DNA of 64,000 nucleotides from an uncultured Bryobacterales bacterium (GTDB lineage Bacteria; Acidobacteriota; Terriglobia; Bryobacterales; UBA6623): assembly GCA_951813065.1 (NCBI GenBank), contig CATOTH010000009.1, positions 248,001-312,000 on the forward strand. Direction: 5' to 3'. The position numbers and the translations under genes are program-made. The notes beneath the pieces are model-generated. The model made no database searches, had not been told where the DNA came from, and worked only from the letters and a program-made list of their open reading frames with translations. How positions within the stretch are numbered: the stretch's first letter is position 1; every line of letters begins with the position of its first letter. Positions 36,736-46,725 of this stretch are shown here, piece by piece.

Positions 36736-38637
36736 ATGCCCAGACGGATCGCGAAGTGTCTAGGCGTAGGCCTTCTGTTGCTCGCGTTACCGGGCGCTGA
36801 GGCGCAGAATCGAGGCACGGCGCACTTTCTCAACACCCTCGTTGATTTCGAGAATCTTGCCAGGACGGAGTTCACCGAGACAGGGATGCTCTCAACCTGG
36901 GACCGTTCGGGCGCAAATGACGATGGGTTTCGGCCCGAGTGGGTACGCCCGGACGGCGTGTACGTGATCGCTGACCTGCAGGGCCCGGGTGTCGTCACAC
37001 GCATGTGGACAGCGAGGCCAGGAGGGGTCTGTCGATTTTTTATCGACTCCTCGGCGGAGCCGGCCATCGATTTGCCCTGCCGCCAATTCTTCGCCGGGGG
37101 TACGAAGCCGTTCGTCCGACCGCTCGTGGGGCCGATGGGCGGCGGAAACTATTCGTTCTTCCCAATCCCATTCGCGAGTGCGCTGCGAATCGAGATCGCC
37201 CCCAACGACGATGTTCCCGGAGGCCCTTATGGCGCCTACCACCACGTGAGTTACCGGAAGTTTCCGGCCGGGACGCGGTTAGCGTCCTTCCGGCTCCCCC
37301 TGGACCGGGAGGAAGAAGACGCGTTGGCGCAGGTGCTCGATATCTGGCGACAACCGGACAAGCTTCAAGCCGGCACGGGCCAAGGGGAAGTGTCCAAGCA
37401 GGCAACGCTCGCTCCGGGCGAGGCGCGCGCGGTGATTGACTTGAGCGGCACGGGCATGATCAACGCGCTTTATTTTTCCCTTGATGCCCAGAGTCCGGCG
37501 GCATTGCGCTCGACGATGCTGCGGATCTACTGGGACGACGGCGAGTCGCCGTCGGTCGAGGCGCCGGTTGGCGATTTCTTCGGGAACGGCTATCGCAAGC
37601 GACCATTCCGATCGTTGCTCATGGGCCTGTCCGAGGCCGGCGAGTATTATGCGTTCTTTCCGATGCCGTTCGAACGGCGCGCAATGATCGAGGTGGCCAA
37701 TGAAAGTCCGGTCGAGACCGTGTCGGTTCGCGCGCGCGTTCGATATGGCTGGGCGCCCTTCGACCCTGACGTTGGCCGGTTCCATGCGAAGTGGAGGCGG
37801 CAGGAGATGGTGGGTGTCGACCTTGATGGCAGCAATCGGAGCGATCATCACAACTATCCGATTCTCGAGGTGCAGGGCAGAGGACGTTACATCGGCGCGA
37901 CGCTCAATGTCTGGAATCGACAGCTGCGGTGGTGGGGCGAGGGTGATCCGATGATCTTCGTTGACCGAGAGAGATGGCCGCCCAGTCATCACGGAACCGG
38001 CACCGAAGAGTATTTCAACGATGCCTGGGGCTTTCACGAGTTCATCGAGGGGGTTGGCGCCGACCCCGTACGCAGGGAGCGGAACATCATTCCGGTATCC
38101 GGTGTGCTCGAGGCGGGCCTCAGCTCGCCAGGCCGGCTTTTCGGGCCGAACGCGATCTTCACCTTTCATGTCGGGGACTCGATCCCGTTCCGCAGGGGCA
38201 TCCGCGTCAGCGTCGAGCACGGTGCGGAAAACGGATTGACGAACGACTACGCGAGCGTCGCGTATTGGTATGCGCGGCCCGGCTCGACGGACTTCTTCCG
38301 CATGCGGCCCGAAGCCGAGCGCCGCGTGCCAGTGCTGCCCGCGAACTGGGAGGCGGCTCGGCTCGCCAGACTGAGAGAGTACGCTCCCGAACTGCGACGG
38401 CGCATTCTGAAAACAGCCTCTGCCATTGAGCGCTTTCCGACGGACAGGAAGCGTCACCCGGAGAGGATTCGGGTTTTGCGCATGGTGTTCCAGCTCTACG
38501 AGTGGCTGGGAATATCCGCGACCGAACGTGACCGTCTCTACGACCGCATGGAAGCGGCCCGCAAGGGGCCGCTCGAGGCACGCTGGCCAGTGATGGACGG
38601 GATCTATCGCGAGTTGGGCGGGATGTTGCGGGAATAG
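36736..38637 (+). CDS. DUF2961 (GH172-type) exported glycosidase-like protein
   Basis: A protein of about 633 residues. ATG 36736 begins a clear signal peptide (RRIAKCLGVGLLLLALPGAEAQ); the frame is open to 36586. Two jelly-roll halves are typical of DUF2961: RFFIDSSAEPAIDLPCRQFF with YSFFPIPFASALRIE, and the second half with YIGATLNVWNRQ and HHGTGTEEYFNDAWGF. The TEEYF glutamates are the expected catalytic region. Characterised members (GH172) act on fructofuranosides and arabinofuranosides, but specificity here is unknown. It converges with the penicillin-acylase gene. Confidence 0.9.
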   Translation: MPRRIAKCLGVGLLLLALPGAEAQNRGTAHFLNTLVDFENLARTEFTETGMLSTWDRSGANDDGFRPEWVRPDGVYVIADLQGPGVVTRMWTARPGGVCRFFIDSSAEPAIDLPCRQFFAGGTKPFVRPLVGPMGGGNYSFFPIPFASALRIEIAPNDDVPGGPYGAYHHVSYRKFPAGTRLASFRLPLDREEEDALAQVLDIWRQPDKLQAGTGQGEVSKQATLAPGEARAVIDLSGTGMINALYFSLDAQSPAALRSTMLRIYWDDGESPSVEAPVGDFFGNGYRKRPFRSLLMGLSEAGEYYAFFPMPFERRAMIEVANESPVETVSVRARVRYGWAPFDPDVGRFHAKWRRQEMVGVDLDGSNRSDHHNYPILEVQGRGRYIGATLNVWNRQLRWWGEGDPMIFVDRERWPPSHHGTGTEEYFNDAWGFHEFIEGVGADPVRRERNIIPVSGVLEAGLSSPGRLFGPNAIFTFHVGDSIPFRRGIRVSVEHGAENGLTNDYASVAYWYARPGSTDFFRMRPEAERRVPVLPANWEAARLARLREYAPELRRRILKTASAIERFPTDRKRHPERIRVLRMVFQLYEWLGISATERDRLYDRMEAARKGPLEARWPVMDGIYRELGGMLRE

Positions 38638-38662
38638 GGACGATTCGTATCCGATAATGGCC

Positions 38663-41095
38663 TCACGGCGATGCCTTGGACAGGACCGCGCCTCCGGCGC
38701 TTGGAGAGGGGATCGCAGGATAGAATCGGGCTGGTTCCGGTTCGGAGGCAACGGTTTTTTCGGGCAGGAGATCTGCCCCGGAGAAAGGCTTCACTTCGAT
38801 GACACTCGTTGCAGCGGCCAGATCTTCGATGCGGTCTCGCGACAGTGGAGCGGCACGAAGCTGTCCTTTCGCCCAAAGATCCATTTGATTGAGGTAGAAC
38901 GGGCTTTCCGGATCCTCGCTCACACCCGGCGCAATCATCGCCCGGGAGTTGTCGATATCGCTTAGGTCAACGATCTGGCTATAAGCGTTTTCGGTCGGTG
39001 ACCAGATGCTCCCGCGCTGGACGACCTCCATGCGCGGCGATTCGGCGTCGAGCGACGGATCGACTGAGGGCAGGTTCATGCGCCCGCTCCCTTGATAGGG
39101 CATCCGCAGGATGGCCGAGTCGCCCCCCTCGTCCCTGGCCAGCATTTGGCCGGCCGTGCGCAGCCATGCCAGCAGGTAGTTGCGGATCGCCCGGTCTCGC
39201 GGTGTTGCCTGGTCCTGGGCGAATCGCGCTGCCAACAGGCGCCCTAGGTGGCAGGCTCCGGACTCGCCCCCGCCGAAGCGCCTTGTCAGTTCCCTTGTAC
39301 GAAACGTGTCGCCCGCGGTCGCCGCGAGCGCGCTGGCGGCGCGAAACGCCGGGTCGCTGGTCCGGAAGCGGTAGTTCCAGTCCTCGGTCGCTTCGAGGAT
39401 GCTACGAACCAACGGATCGTTCGCACCGTCCTCCTCGGCGACTTTGCGGGCGGTTGGCAAGAGCGCCGAAGTGGCGGCATGCATGTCGTCGCGATGCACT
39501 TCGGACTCGAGCGACTCGACAGAGAAACGGCGGTCTCCCTCCAGCAACTGTCCCACGCGCCAGGCGCGGGAGCCGCTTCCGGTGGAACGGATTCCGAGGT
39601 CGAACGGATACCAGGATCCGATGGGGCGATTGTTTCCATTGCCGATGAATCCGGCGTCCGGATTGAACATCCGAGGCATCTCGCCCCAGGGCACGCGGCC
39701 GAGAACCTCGTCCTGGCCCGTCCAACCCTCCAGCGCCATGCGCCGCGATCGCTCCGTCAACGGCACGTGCGCGACCGTCGCGTAGCCGATATTCCCGTCG
39801 ACGTCGGCGTAGAGCATGTGCAGGCCCGGAACGTAGTAGCTCTCCAGTGAGTCCAGGAATTCGGTCCAATTGCGCGCCGCCATGCGCTCGATGAAGGAAC
39901 GGACGGACGTCCCTCGGTCGTGCGCGGCCTTGTAGTAGCTGACGTACGCCTCCCCGGGCCTCGCCTCGCGGGCGAACGCATTGAAGACAAACCCGTGGTG
40001 GTTCGTGAGGACCTCCTGGAAGACCGGTGCCGCTCCCTTGACTTCGATCCGTTCTAACCTTCTGTCGAAGGCCACGGTCTCGCCCTCGCTCACGAACCCC
40101 GTCCCGCCGTCAGAGAGCCGTTCCAAGAAGGTCACCGTGGAACCGGTGCCGAGGGCGGTCGCACCCATGGCCACTCGGCGGTTGAAGCCGATTAGCATTC
40201 CAGGCACACCGGGCATGCTGATGCCGCGTGCGTCGAAGCGGCCGGCGCTCAAGTGGTACTCGTACCAGATCGACGGGTTCGTAACCGTGATCCGCGGTTC
40301 GCTCTCGAGGATCGGTTTCCCGGTGGTTGTGCGCTCTCCCCCCAGAACCCATGCGTGGGAGAACTTGACCGTCTCGGCGCTCGCGTCCTTGCGCAAGAAC
40401 GCCGGAGTTCGCTGGCGCGCCTTGAGGCGGGTGTACACCTCCTTGTCCTTCGCCATTTCCGACTCGGGCACGGCGACGAACTCCTCGTCAATGGCCATGG
40501 CCCGGGCTTCGAGCGCGCCCTGCTCACCGAGTTTCTCGACCAGTTCGTTGTACTCGCGGTAGTTGGCAACAGCTCCTTCGTCGAAGAGCCTGTCGAAGAG
40601 ATCGGCCACGCCCAGGATTGAGAGCAGCGGGTCGGCGCCGGTCCAGGGTTCCGGTTCGATGCCCAGGGGCGCGAAGCGGCGCTTGACGACGTCGGGATGC
40701 CCGTCAATCCAGGCGTTGATACCCGCGGAATACGAACGCAGCCAGCCCTGCATCTCTTCCGAGGATGCCTCGAAGGCCTCGTTGGCATGGCGAAGCATGC
40801 CAGCGGTCCGGAACTTGCGGTCGTGTTCGATGTAGTCCTTGCCGAAGGTCTCGGCCATTCGGCCCGACGCGCGCCGTCGCCAGATCTCCATTTGAAGGAT
40901 GCGGTCCTCGGCGCTGACATATCCCAGACCGAAGAAGCCTGCGTTCTCGTCGGCAGCGAAGATGTGGGGGACCCCCCATTGGTCGCGGACGATCTCAGCG
41001 GTTGGTGTGGAGTTGCACGCAAGGCAAGCCAACGCAAGGATTGCCGCAAGCAGCGCTCGGGGCGGAATAGTCGAATTGGCGGAAAGGTGTTTCAT
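38663..41095 (-). CDS. Penicillin acylase-family Ntn hydrolase, lipoprotein-like
   Basis: An 810-residue precursor. Start ATG 41095 has GAGGGAGA upstream and overlaps the GMC oxidoreductase stop by 4 bp. The N-terminus has a hydrophobic stretch with cysteines (ILALACLACNST), suggesting a lipoprotein. S246 in VKFSHAWVLGGERTTTGKP is the expected autocatalytic cleavage site and N-terminal nucleophile of the beta chain. MPGVPGMLIGFNRRVAMGAT and NWTEFLDSLESYYVPG follow the family. These enzymes cleave amides such as acyl-homoserine lactones or beta-lactam side chains. It is last in a three-gene operon. Confidence 0.92.
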   Translation of the reverse strand: MKHLSANSTIPPRALLAAILALACLACNSTPTAEIVRDQWGVPHIFAADENAGFFGLGYVSAEDRILQMEIWRRRASGRMAETFGKDYIEHDRKFRTAGMLRHANEAFEASSEEMQGWLRSYSAGINAWIDGHPDVVKRRFAPLGIEPEPWTGADPLLSILGVADLFDRLFDEGAVANYREYNELVEKLGEQGALEARAMAIDEEFVAVPESEMAKDKEVYTRLKARQRTPAFLRKDASAETVKFSHAWVLGGERTTTGKPILESEPRITVTNPSIWYEYHLSAGRFDARGISMPGVPGMLIGFNRRVAMGATALGTGSTVTFLERLSDGGTGFVSEGETVAFDRRLERIEVKGAAPVFQEVLTNHHGFVFNAFAREARPGEAYVSYYKAAHDRGTSVRSFIERMAARNWTEFLDSLESYYVPGLHMLYADVDGNIGYATVAHVPLTERSRRMALEGWTGQDEVLGRVPWGEMPRMFNPDAGFIGNGNNRPIGSWYPFDLGIRSTGSGSRAWRVGQLLEGDRRFSVESLESEVHRDDMHAATSALLPTARKVAEEDGANDPLVRSILEATEDWNYRFRTSDPAFRAASALAATAGDTFRTRELTRRFGGGESGACHLGRLLAARFAQDQATPRDRAIRNYLLAWLRTAGQMLARDEGGDSAILRMPYQGSGRMNLPSVDPSLDAESPRMEVVQRGSIWSPTENAYSQIVDLSDIDNSRAMIAPGVSEDPESPFYLNQMDLWAKGQLRAAPLSRDRIEDLAAATSVIEVKPFSGADLLPEKTVASEPEPARFYPAIPSPSAGGAVLSKASP

Positions 41096-42801
41096 GCCAG
41101 CGTCTCCCTCGGACCGTGCTTGCGCATTTCCCTGCGGTCGAGCAGGTCCGCGATGTGGTCGCCCGCGCGGGCTGCGAGCGCCATGATGGTCAGCGTCGGC
41201 TCCAGCGCCGTGGCAGAGGAAAATGCCGCTCCGTCCACGACAAAGAGATTTGGCACGTCGTACGATCGGTTGTAGCCGTCCAGCACGGCCATTCTCGGAT
41301 CCGAGCCCATCCGAGCGGTACAAACCTCGTGGATGCTCCAGCCGGGCTGGGACGCCTCCCTGCGGTGGCTCAGGATCTCGATTCCGGCGGCACGGCAGAT
41401 CTCCTCGGCCTTGTCGTTCATGTGCCGAATCATCCTGTGGTCGTTGTCACCGAACGTGAGATGGATCTTGAGGCAGGGGATGCCATAGGGGTCCGTGCTG
41501 CCATCGGGGTCCAGTTCCACGAAGTTCTCCGGGCGACACAGCACTTCGCCGTTGGTCGTCATGTTGACGAGCGCCGGGTAGATGTTCTTCACGCGGCGCT
41601 TGAAATCGGCCCCAAACCCGGCGAGGCGGTGGGCGTGGCCGGGGTAGTCCGACGTCCCGCTCCAGCACTGGAAGCTATAGTTGCGGATGAAGTCCGTTTC
41701 CTCGGGGTTGTCGACGTTGACGAATGGCGGGACGAAGCTGGCGCCCGGGTGGCCGTCCTCGGGATAGCCGGGCATCTTGCCCCGCAGAACCGGAGCGATG
41801 CCAGTGATGCGGGCCGCCATCGTGTGCTCGGAAAGGTTCTTACCGAGTTCGCCGCTCGAGTTGCCGAGACCGGTCGGATGGTTGCGGTCCCGGGAAGTCA
41901 GCAGAATCTTCGTCGAGGACAGTGTGGAGGCGGCCAGCACCACTGTCTTGGCTGAGGCCTCGTAGTCCTGCCGGCTGCCACGGTCGACGTAGGAAACCCC
42001 GCGGGCGAAGCCCTCGTCGTCGGTGAGCACTTCGCGGACAATCGCGTCGGTCTTGATCTCGAGCTTGCCTGTCTCCTGCGCCAGTGGGATGAAGCTGACT
42101 CTTGAGGAGAACATCGCGCCCGTGCTGCACAGGCGGTTGCAGTGTCCGCAGAAATGGCAGCGGGGTCGGCTGAACTCGCGGCTCGTCACGACCGCGACTC
42201 GCGTCGGAATCAACCGCATCCCGAGCTTCTCGACGCCCTTGCGCAGGATGTGCTCTCCGCAGCGCATGGGCAGTGCCGGCTGGAACTCCCCGTCGGGCAG
42301 GTTCGGGATGCTCTCTTTCGAGCCCGCAACGCCGATCGTGCGCTCGACGAGCGAGTAGTAGGGGGCGATGTGCCTGTAGCGAATCGGCCAGTTGATGCCG
42401 AAGCCGTCGCGCGAGGCGCACGCGAAGTCGTAGTCGGAAAAGCGGAAGCTGTACCGGCCCCAGTGCAGGGTCTTGCCGCCGAGCGCCCGCGAGCGCACCC
42501 ACATGAACGGCTTGTCGTCGGGAAAGCTGTACGGCTCCTCGGAATCGGGAAGCATCGTGCGCTGGTTGTACACGTTGGTCGACTTGTTGCCGCGATACCG
42601 CAGCCGGTCGCGCGCGGACAACTGCCCGCGAAACTCCAACTCGAACGGCATCTTGTGGTGGATGTTCTCCACGCGCGGGTCGATGTCCGGCCCGGCTTCG
42701 AGCAGGAGCGTCTTCAGGCCCCGACGCGTGAGTTGGTAGACGGCCGCGCCACCGGCCGCTCCGCTACCGACGACAATCGCGTCGTAAACCGGCCCGCTCA
42801 T
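41092..42801 (-). CDS. GMC-family flavin oxidoreductase
   Basis: A protein of about 569 residues. The FAD-binding motif is VVGSGAAGGAAVYQL at the N-terminus, followed by SRALGGKTLHWGR. RCHFCGHCNRLCSTGA is the cysteine-rich loop of the gluconate / fructose dehydrogenase-like branch. The C-terminal half ends with the SSATALEPTLTIMALAARAG flavin-contacting motif and the active-site region HEVCTARMG. Start ATG 42801 has GAGGAG upstream. It overlaps the subunit-3 gene by 4 bp and the acylase by 4 bp. It likely oxidises a sugar or alcohol in the cell envelope, with the small subunit as partner. Confidence 0.93.
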   Translation of the reverse strand: MSGPVYDAIVVGSGAAGGAAVYQLTRRGLKTLLLEAGPDIDPRVENIHHKMPFELEFRGQLSARDRLRYRGNKSTNVYNQRTMLPDSEEPYSFPDDKPFMWVRSRALGGKTLHWGRYSFRFSDYDFACASRDGFGINWPIRYRHIAPYYSLVERTIGVAGSKESIPNLPDGEFQPALPMRCGEHILRKGVEKLGMRLIPTRVAVVTSREFSRPRCHFCGHCNRLCSTGAMFSSRVSFIPLAQETGKLEIKTDAIVREVLTDDEGFARGVSYVDRGSRQDYEASAKTVVLAASTLSSTKILLTSRDRNHPTGLGNSSGELGKNLSEHTMAARITGIAPVLRGKMPGYPEDGHPGASFVPPFVNVDNPEETDFIRNYSFQCWSGTSDYPGHAHRLAGFGADFKRRVKNIYPALVNMTTNGEVLCRPENFVELDPDGSTDPYGIPCLKIHLTFGDNDHRMIRHMNDKAEEICRAAGIEILSHRREASQPGWSIHEVCTARMGSDPRMAVLDGYNRSYDVPNLFVVDGAAFSSATALEPTLTIMALAARAGDHIADLLDRREMRKHGPRETLA

Positions 42802-43307
42802 TGGTGGTGCTCCTCGTGGGTGCATCCGGGCATGTCCGTCAGGTAGGAGTTGCCTTCGTACTCAAGCTCTTCGAGCAGGCCCTCGCGGGAGGTGTAGTAG
42901 CCCCGGATGGTAAGGTCCTTGACCTGGCGGAAAAACGCGTCGCCGCTGTCGTGCATCGCCGTCAGGAGACGGACCTGTTCCGGTCGAGGCAGCCCGTCGA
43001 AGCCCCTCGCGAAGTCCCGTTGGCAGCGCTCGTCCAGTGCTGCGAGACCGGCGAGGAACGCATCGCGCTCGGCAGCCAGCAGCCCTCGGTACAGCATCAT
43101 GTCGATATAGCGATGCGCATGGGCATCGCGAGCCCCGGGCGTCTCGGTACGTGGAATGATCAGGTCCGAGAGGACATCCACCGTTCGGGCCTGTCCTGCG
43201 CTGAGGACCTGCGCCTCCCAGTCACTTTGGGCCAGCAGGTCGCGTTGCGCCGCGGTGAGCGAGAGCACACCTGCTGCGATCGTTTCGAGAGCCTCTCGGC
43301 GCTTCAT
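42798..43307 (-). CDS. Gluconate 2-dehydrogenase subunit 3-family protein
   Basis: A small partner subunit of about 170 residues for the GMC oxidoreductase. KRREALETIAAGVLSLTAAQ is the usual export start of the family; VLSDLIIPRTETPGARDAHAHRYID and FFRQVKDLTIRGYYTSREGLLEELEYEGN are its two conserved blocks. ATG 43307 is chosen because it begins the twin-arginine-like signal (KRREAL); ATG 43337 with an AAGGA site is possible. It is first in the operon. Confidence 0.9.
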   Translation of the reverse strand: MKRREALETIAAGVLSLTAAQRDLLAQSDWEAQVLSAGQARTVDVLSDLIIPRTETPGARDAHAHRYIDMMLYRGLLAAERDAFLAGLAALDERCQRDFARGFDGLPRPEQVRLLTAMHDSGDAFFRQVKDLTIRGYYTSREGLLEELEYEGNSYLTDMPGCTHEEHHQ

Positions 43308-43372
43308 GCACACAAACCCCTTATACAGTCGGCTCATGGTAGCATCCTTCTGTCCCAAGAGGAGTGCATTCC

Positions 43373-44569
43373 ATGACGCTGAGAATGATCGCGCTACTGA
43401 TTTGTCTCGGGTTTGGCCTGACCGCGCAGGTCCCCCACGACCCCCCGGACTACGACAATGACAATCCCATCGTTTCTCTGACACAGACCGCCAGGAGCGT
43501 TCAGCTCGCGGGCGGCCAGCAGCAGTACCACATCGGCTCGTTGCACTATCTTTTCCCGCTGGAATCGTTCGGTATCCCCGAGGACGACCCGACCTTGGAG
43601 ACCGACGGGCGCAATTCGACCAAAGAAGCGTTGCGTCGCTACGAGTTGGGCGACTATTCGATCGTCAAGGGCTGGGTGAACTTTGGCGGAGGTCGGCGAA
43701 ACTTTCTCCACGTCGATTACCGATGCGATCCGACGGGAAACAGCTATTCCGGAGAGATGAGACTGTCTCTTGGCGTGGGCAGCCTCCAGCACGAGCTTCC
43801 CATGGGCTTCGACCGCGAAAGCGGCTGCTACCAGCTCGAGATCTGGGCTGTGCCGGCGGAGGCGGAAGCCACGCTGTCAGGCGCCCTGCGTGCGCTTGTT
43901 CAGGAGCACCGTCTTCACTTGGACGAGACTGCGTTGCCAGGAAACCCTCTCGACTACGTGGCTGAGCGCTTGCAGGGAACGCTGTGGGACGTCGGCGACC
44001 CGAATGACATCAATCACCCGCTGCGTCCAGCTGGCCTGACGCTGACGTTCCGGGAAGCGGATAAGAGTGGGGACGGGCCGCATAAGGTCGCGTTCAAGAT
44101 GGTGCGGCGAGGCTATGACGCGTTCCGCACGCGACGATGGGGCAATAACCCCCACGGGGGCACGGGGAGCACTCGGGGAACGGTCTTCTACGTTTCGCAG
44201 AACGAGGAGCCGGACGGCATCCTGCGTGCTCTCGAGCCCGGCGACCCCATGGCAAACGGATTGCCCGCAGCCGAGGCCGCGACTGAACGCTTCTACACCG
44301 CCAAGTACATGATGCTGGTCGAATTCGGTCCCTCGGCCAGCATCGGCATTCACCGCCACACACACTTCATGGACTCGTTCTGGGTGTTTCGCGGAAGCGG
44401 GATGGCCGTCATCGCCGACGCGGTCCCAATCGACGGGACCGAGCCGACCGTCGAGCTGCGGCGGCTGCACGCATTCGAAGGTTTCATCGCTCGGCCGGGA
44501 CAGATGCACGGCATGCTCAGAGACAGCGACGAAGAGCTGGAGATCTTCGCCTTCGGAACGGCGAACTAG
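43373..44569 (+). CDS. Secreted protein with C-terminal cupin domain
   Basis: A protein of about 398 residues. ATG 43373 has AGAGGAG 8 bp upstream and starts the signal peptide MTLRMIALLICLGFGLTAQ. The first 250 residues are of unknown fold. The last 120 include SIGIHRHTHFMDSFWVFRGSG and EGFIARPGQMHGMLRDS, the two histidine motifs of a cupin metal site. It may bind a ligand or act on a small molecule. It is divergent from the oxidoreductase operon and its stop overlaps that of the convergent M28 peptidase by 4 bp. Confidence 0.75.
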   Translation: MTLRMIALLICLGFGLTAQVPHDPPDYDNDNPIVSLTQTARSVQLAGGQQQYHIGSLHYLFPLESFGIPEDDPTLETDGRNSTKEALRRYELGDYSIVKGWVNFGGGRRNFLHVDYRCDPTGNSYSGEMRLSLGVGSLQHELPMGFDRESGCYQLEIWAVPAEAEATLSGALRALVQEHRLHLDETALPGNPLDYVAERLQGTLWDVGDPNDINHPLRPAGLTLTFREADKSGDGPHKVAFKMVRRGYDAFRTRRWGNNPHGGTGSTRGTVFYVSQNEEPDGILRALEPGDPMANGLPAAEAATERFYTAKYMMLVEFGPSASIGIHRHTHFMDSFWVFRGSGMAVIADAVPIDGTEPTVELRRLHAFEGFIARPGQMHGMLRDSDEELEIFAFGTAN

Positions 44570-46677
44570 CGTTCGATCTCGATGACTCCCGCGGCGGCGA
44601 GATTCTCGAGCCGTTGCACGACCTGGTCCACGGTGACCGGCCCGTACAGTGGAGAGCCGCCATTCAGGCTTTCGGCGTGCAACACCCGCCAGATCTCGAG
44701 GGCGTTGCGCTGTCCGTCGATCAGGCCTTCGAGTTCAAAGCGCAGCGCCGTGCCGAGTGGAGGATCGCTGTTTCTGACCGCCCGGCGGCGCGCGAAGATC
44801 TCCGCCAGCGTGCCCTTGTAGCGCGGCGTCATGCCCTGTGCCGCTCGCTCGACCTCCGCAAGCTCGCGTGGGGGAACTGCGCCTCCCCCGGTGTGGGCCG
44901 CGAACGCGGACTCGAGGTGAGCGACGGCCACTCTTCCGAGAGCCTCGACGCGGGTCGCCGACTCTTCGACAAACCGCCTCGAATCCCCCTCCGTACCTGC
45001 GAAGTGGGAGACGGACCGGACGTTGTCGGCCGCATACCGGGCGGCGATCTCGAGGGCCTCCCTGCCAGTGTGAAACCGTTGCGCCAGCGTGGCTCTCTCG
45101 AACCTGCCTTCGAGTACTCCTGGAGGCGCGCGATTCGGCGAGTAGCCCGGAGTCGAGTCCTCCTCGAGAAGTCTCCCGGCGAGCCTGGCCATCCTCGCCA
45201 CGAGAATGGCGCTGCCGCTCGAGACTTCGTTGACCAGTCCGGGAACAACCGACTCGTCTGCTGTTGCGACGAAGTACCCTACGGCGCCCGCCAGCAGGGC
45301 GTAGCGGCGCAGCTGTGTCGCGTCGATGTTGTAGATCGTGTCCTGGTTGGAGTGGATGAAGTAGTTCGGGAAGGCGGTGAAATGCGTCGCCGGGATCCCG
45401 ATCAGCCCGTGCGAGAAGGGCTCGTGATCGGAGGTGGGAAAGAAGGGCGTCATGAAGGCGCGGAAGGCGTCGCGAGACCCCCCCGCTGCGAAGAGCGGGT
45501 CGCTGAACCGTTCGTACTGGTTGATCATCCCGGTGTTGGTGTCGAGCATGTGCCGTACGAAGTGCTCGGCGACATCGTTCAGATAGGTTGGAATTGACCA
45601 CGGAGCGCGCTCGACGACCGCGGATGCGCCGAGCTTGGGCTGGTTCTCTCCGATCAGCTCCTGGTTGATGTTGATCAGGATTCTATCGCGCTCCTCGGGG
45701 AACCTGGCGAAATAGGCATACTCCCCGTGTACCTCCGGCGCGAACCAGAACTGGATCTCCCGGCGCGGCGGGCGGATCTTCCCGGTGTCCGCCAGCGTCA
45801 GGATGGCACGCGCGATCTCGATCATGTTGGCGCAACCCGAGGCGGCGTCCGTGGCGCCGCCGCGCATGTGGTCCAGATGGGAGGTGTAGACAATCGCCTC
45901 GCCCTGGATGTCCGAGCCGGGGATCGTCGCGATCAGCAGGTGCATCGTCCCGGGCGTGACGAATTTGGTGCGGACGCTGGCCGAGAGCACGACCTCGTGA
46001 CCGGCACGCAGAAGCTCGCGCAGTTCTTCGGCCGTGTGCAGGGAGACCGAGAACGCCCAGGTCGGATCGCGCCCCGCTGTGCCCTCGATCGGGATCCGCT
46101 GCCAGCCCATGTTGTCGGGGAACTCAAATGCCGGGCCCGGCCAGCGCGGCGCGCAGGAGACAACGCCGGCGGCGCCGTATCGAAACACCGCCAGCTGGAA
46201 CACGTTTTCGAGGCGCCCACATGCGAGGACGATCTTTCCCTCGACGTTCCGGCCTTCGTAGTCCGCCTCCGATAGGCCCTCCCCGACATCGACAAGCTGG
46301 GCGGTGGCCCCTCCGGACCGACTGTAGAGCGCGATGGCCGTTCCTGAGTCGGCCCAGCTGCCGATCTTGCGCTCGACTGGTTCACGCATCCACAACTCGC
46401 CGCCGAGCCCCGTCCAGCTTGGTTCGTGGAATGGCAGCTCGACCACACGGATGTCGCCAACGCCAACCTTGCGCAGCTCTTCCTCGACATAGCGCATGGC
46501 CTCGACATAGCCGTCGCTGCCGATGTTGCGGTCGAATTGCGAGATGGCGTTGGTCCATGTCCAGCTCCGATCTCCCGAGATCTCGTTGCGCAGCGCATCC
46601 CATTCGACAGGTGGAAGCAGGATCTGATCGGCCGCCGCCGAAGCGACTAGCAAGAGCATGAGTCCGATAAAGCGCAC
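44566..46677 (-). CDS. Secreted M28-family peptidase with PA insert
   Basis: A protein of about 703 residues. GTG 46677 gives a clean signal peptide (RFIGLMLLLVASAAADQ); the frame is open to 46713. Residues 100-200 look like a protease-associated insert (VEGKIVLACGRLENVFQLAVFRYGAAGVV). The zinc-site region reads YTSHLDHMRGGATDAASG, then the catalytic acid in FAPEVHGEYAY, INQELIGEN, and H in HSNQDTIYN. An extended C-terminal helical domain (residues 460-703) is unusual for simple M28 aminopeptidases. It is divergent from the next operon with only 48 bp between, which includes TACAAT at 46704-46709 facing that operon. Confidence 0.9.
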   Translation of the reverse strand: MRFIGLMLLLVASAAADQILLPPVEWDALRNEISGDRSWTWTNAISQFDRNIGSDGYVEAMRYVEEELRKVGVGDIRVVELPFHEPSWTGLGGELWMREPVERKIGSWADSGTAIALYSRSGGATAQLVDVGEGLSEADYEGRNVEGKIVLACGRLENVFQLAVFRYGAAGVVSCAPRWPGPAFEFPDNMGWQRIPIEGTAGRDPTWAFSVSLHTAEELRELLRAGHEVVLSASVRTKFVTPGTMHLLIATIPGSDIQGEAIVYTSHLDHMRGGATDAASGCANMIEIARAILTLADTGKIRPPRREIQFWFAPEVHGEYAYFARFPEERDRILININQELIGENQPKLGASAVVERAPWSIPTYLNDVAEHFVRHMLDTNTGMINQYERFSDPLFAAGGSRDAFRAFMTPFFPTSDHEPFSHGLIGIPATHFTAFPNYFIHSNQDTIYNIDATQLRRYALLAGAVGYFVATADESVVPGLVNEVSSGSAILVARMARLAGRLLEEDSTPGYSPNRAPPGVLEGRFERATLAQRFHTGREALEIAARYAADNVRSVSHFAGTEGDSRRFVEESATRVEALGRVAVAHLESAFAAHTGGGAVPPRELAEVERAAQGMTPRYKGTLAEIFARRRAVRNSDPPLGTALRFELEGLIDGQRNALEIWRVLHAESLNGGSPLYGPVTVDQVVQRLENLAAAGVIEIER

Positions 46678-46725
46678 GGCCCTATAGTACTGGCCAGCCG
46701 TGATACAATCCACGCGCTACAGTCC

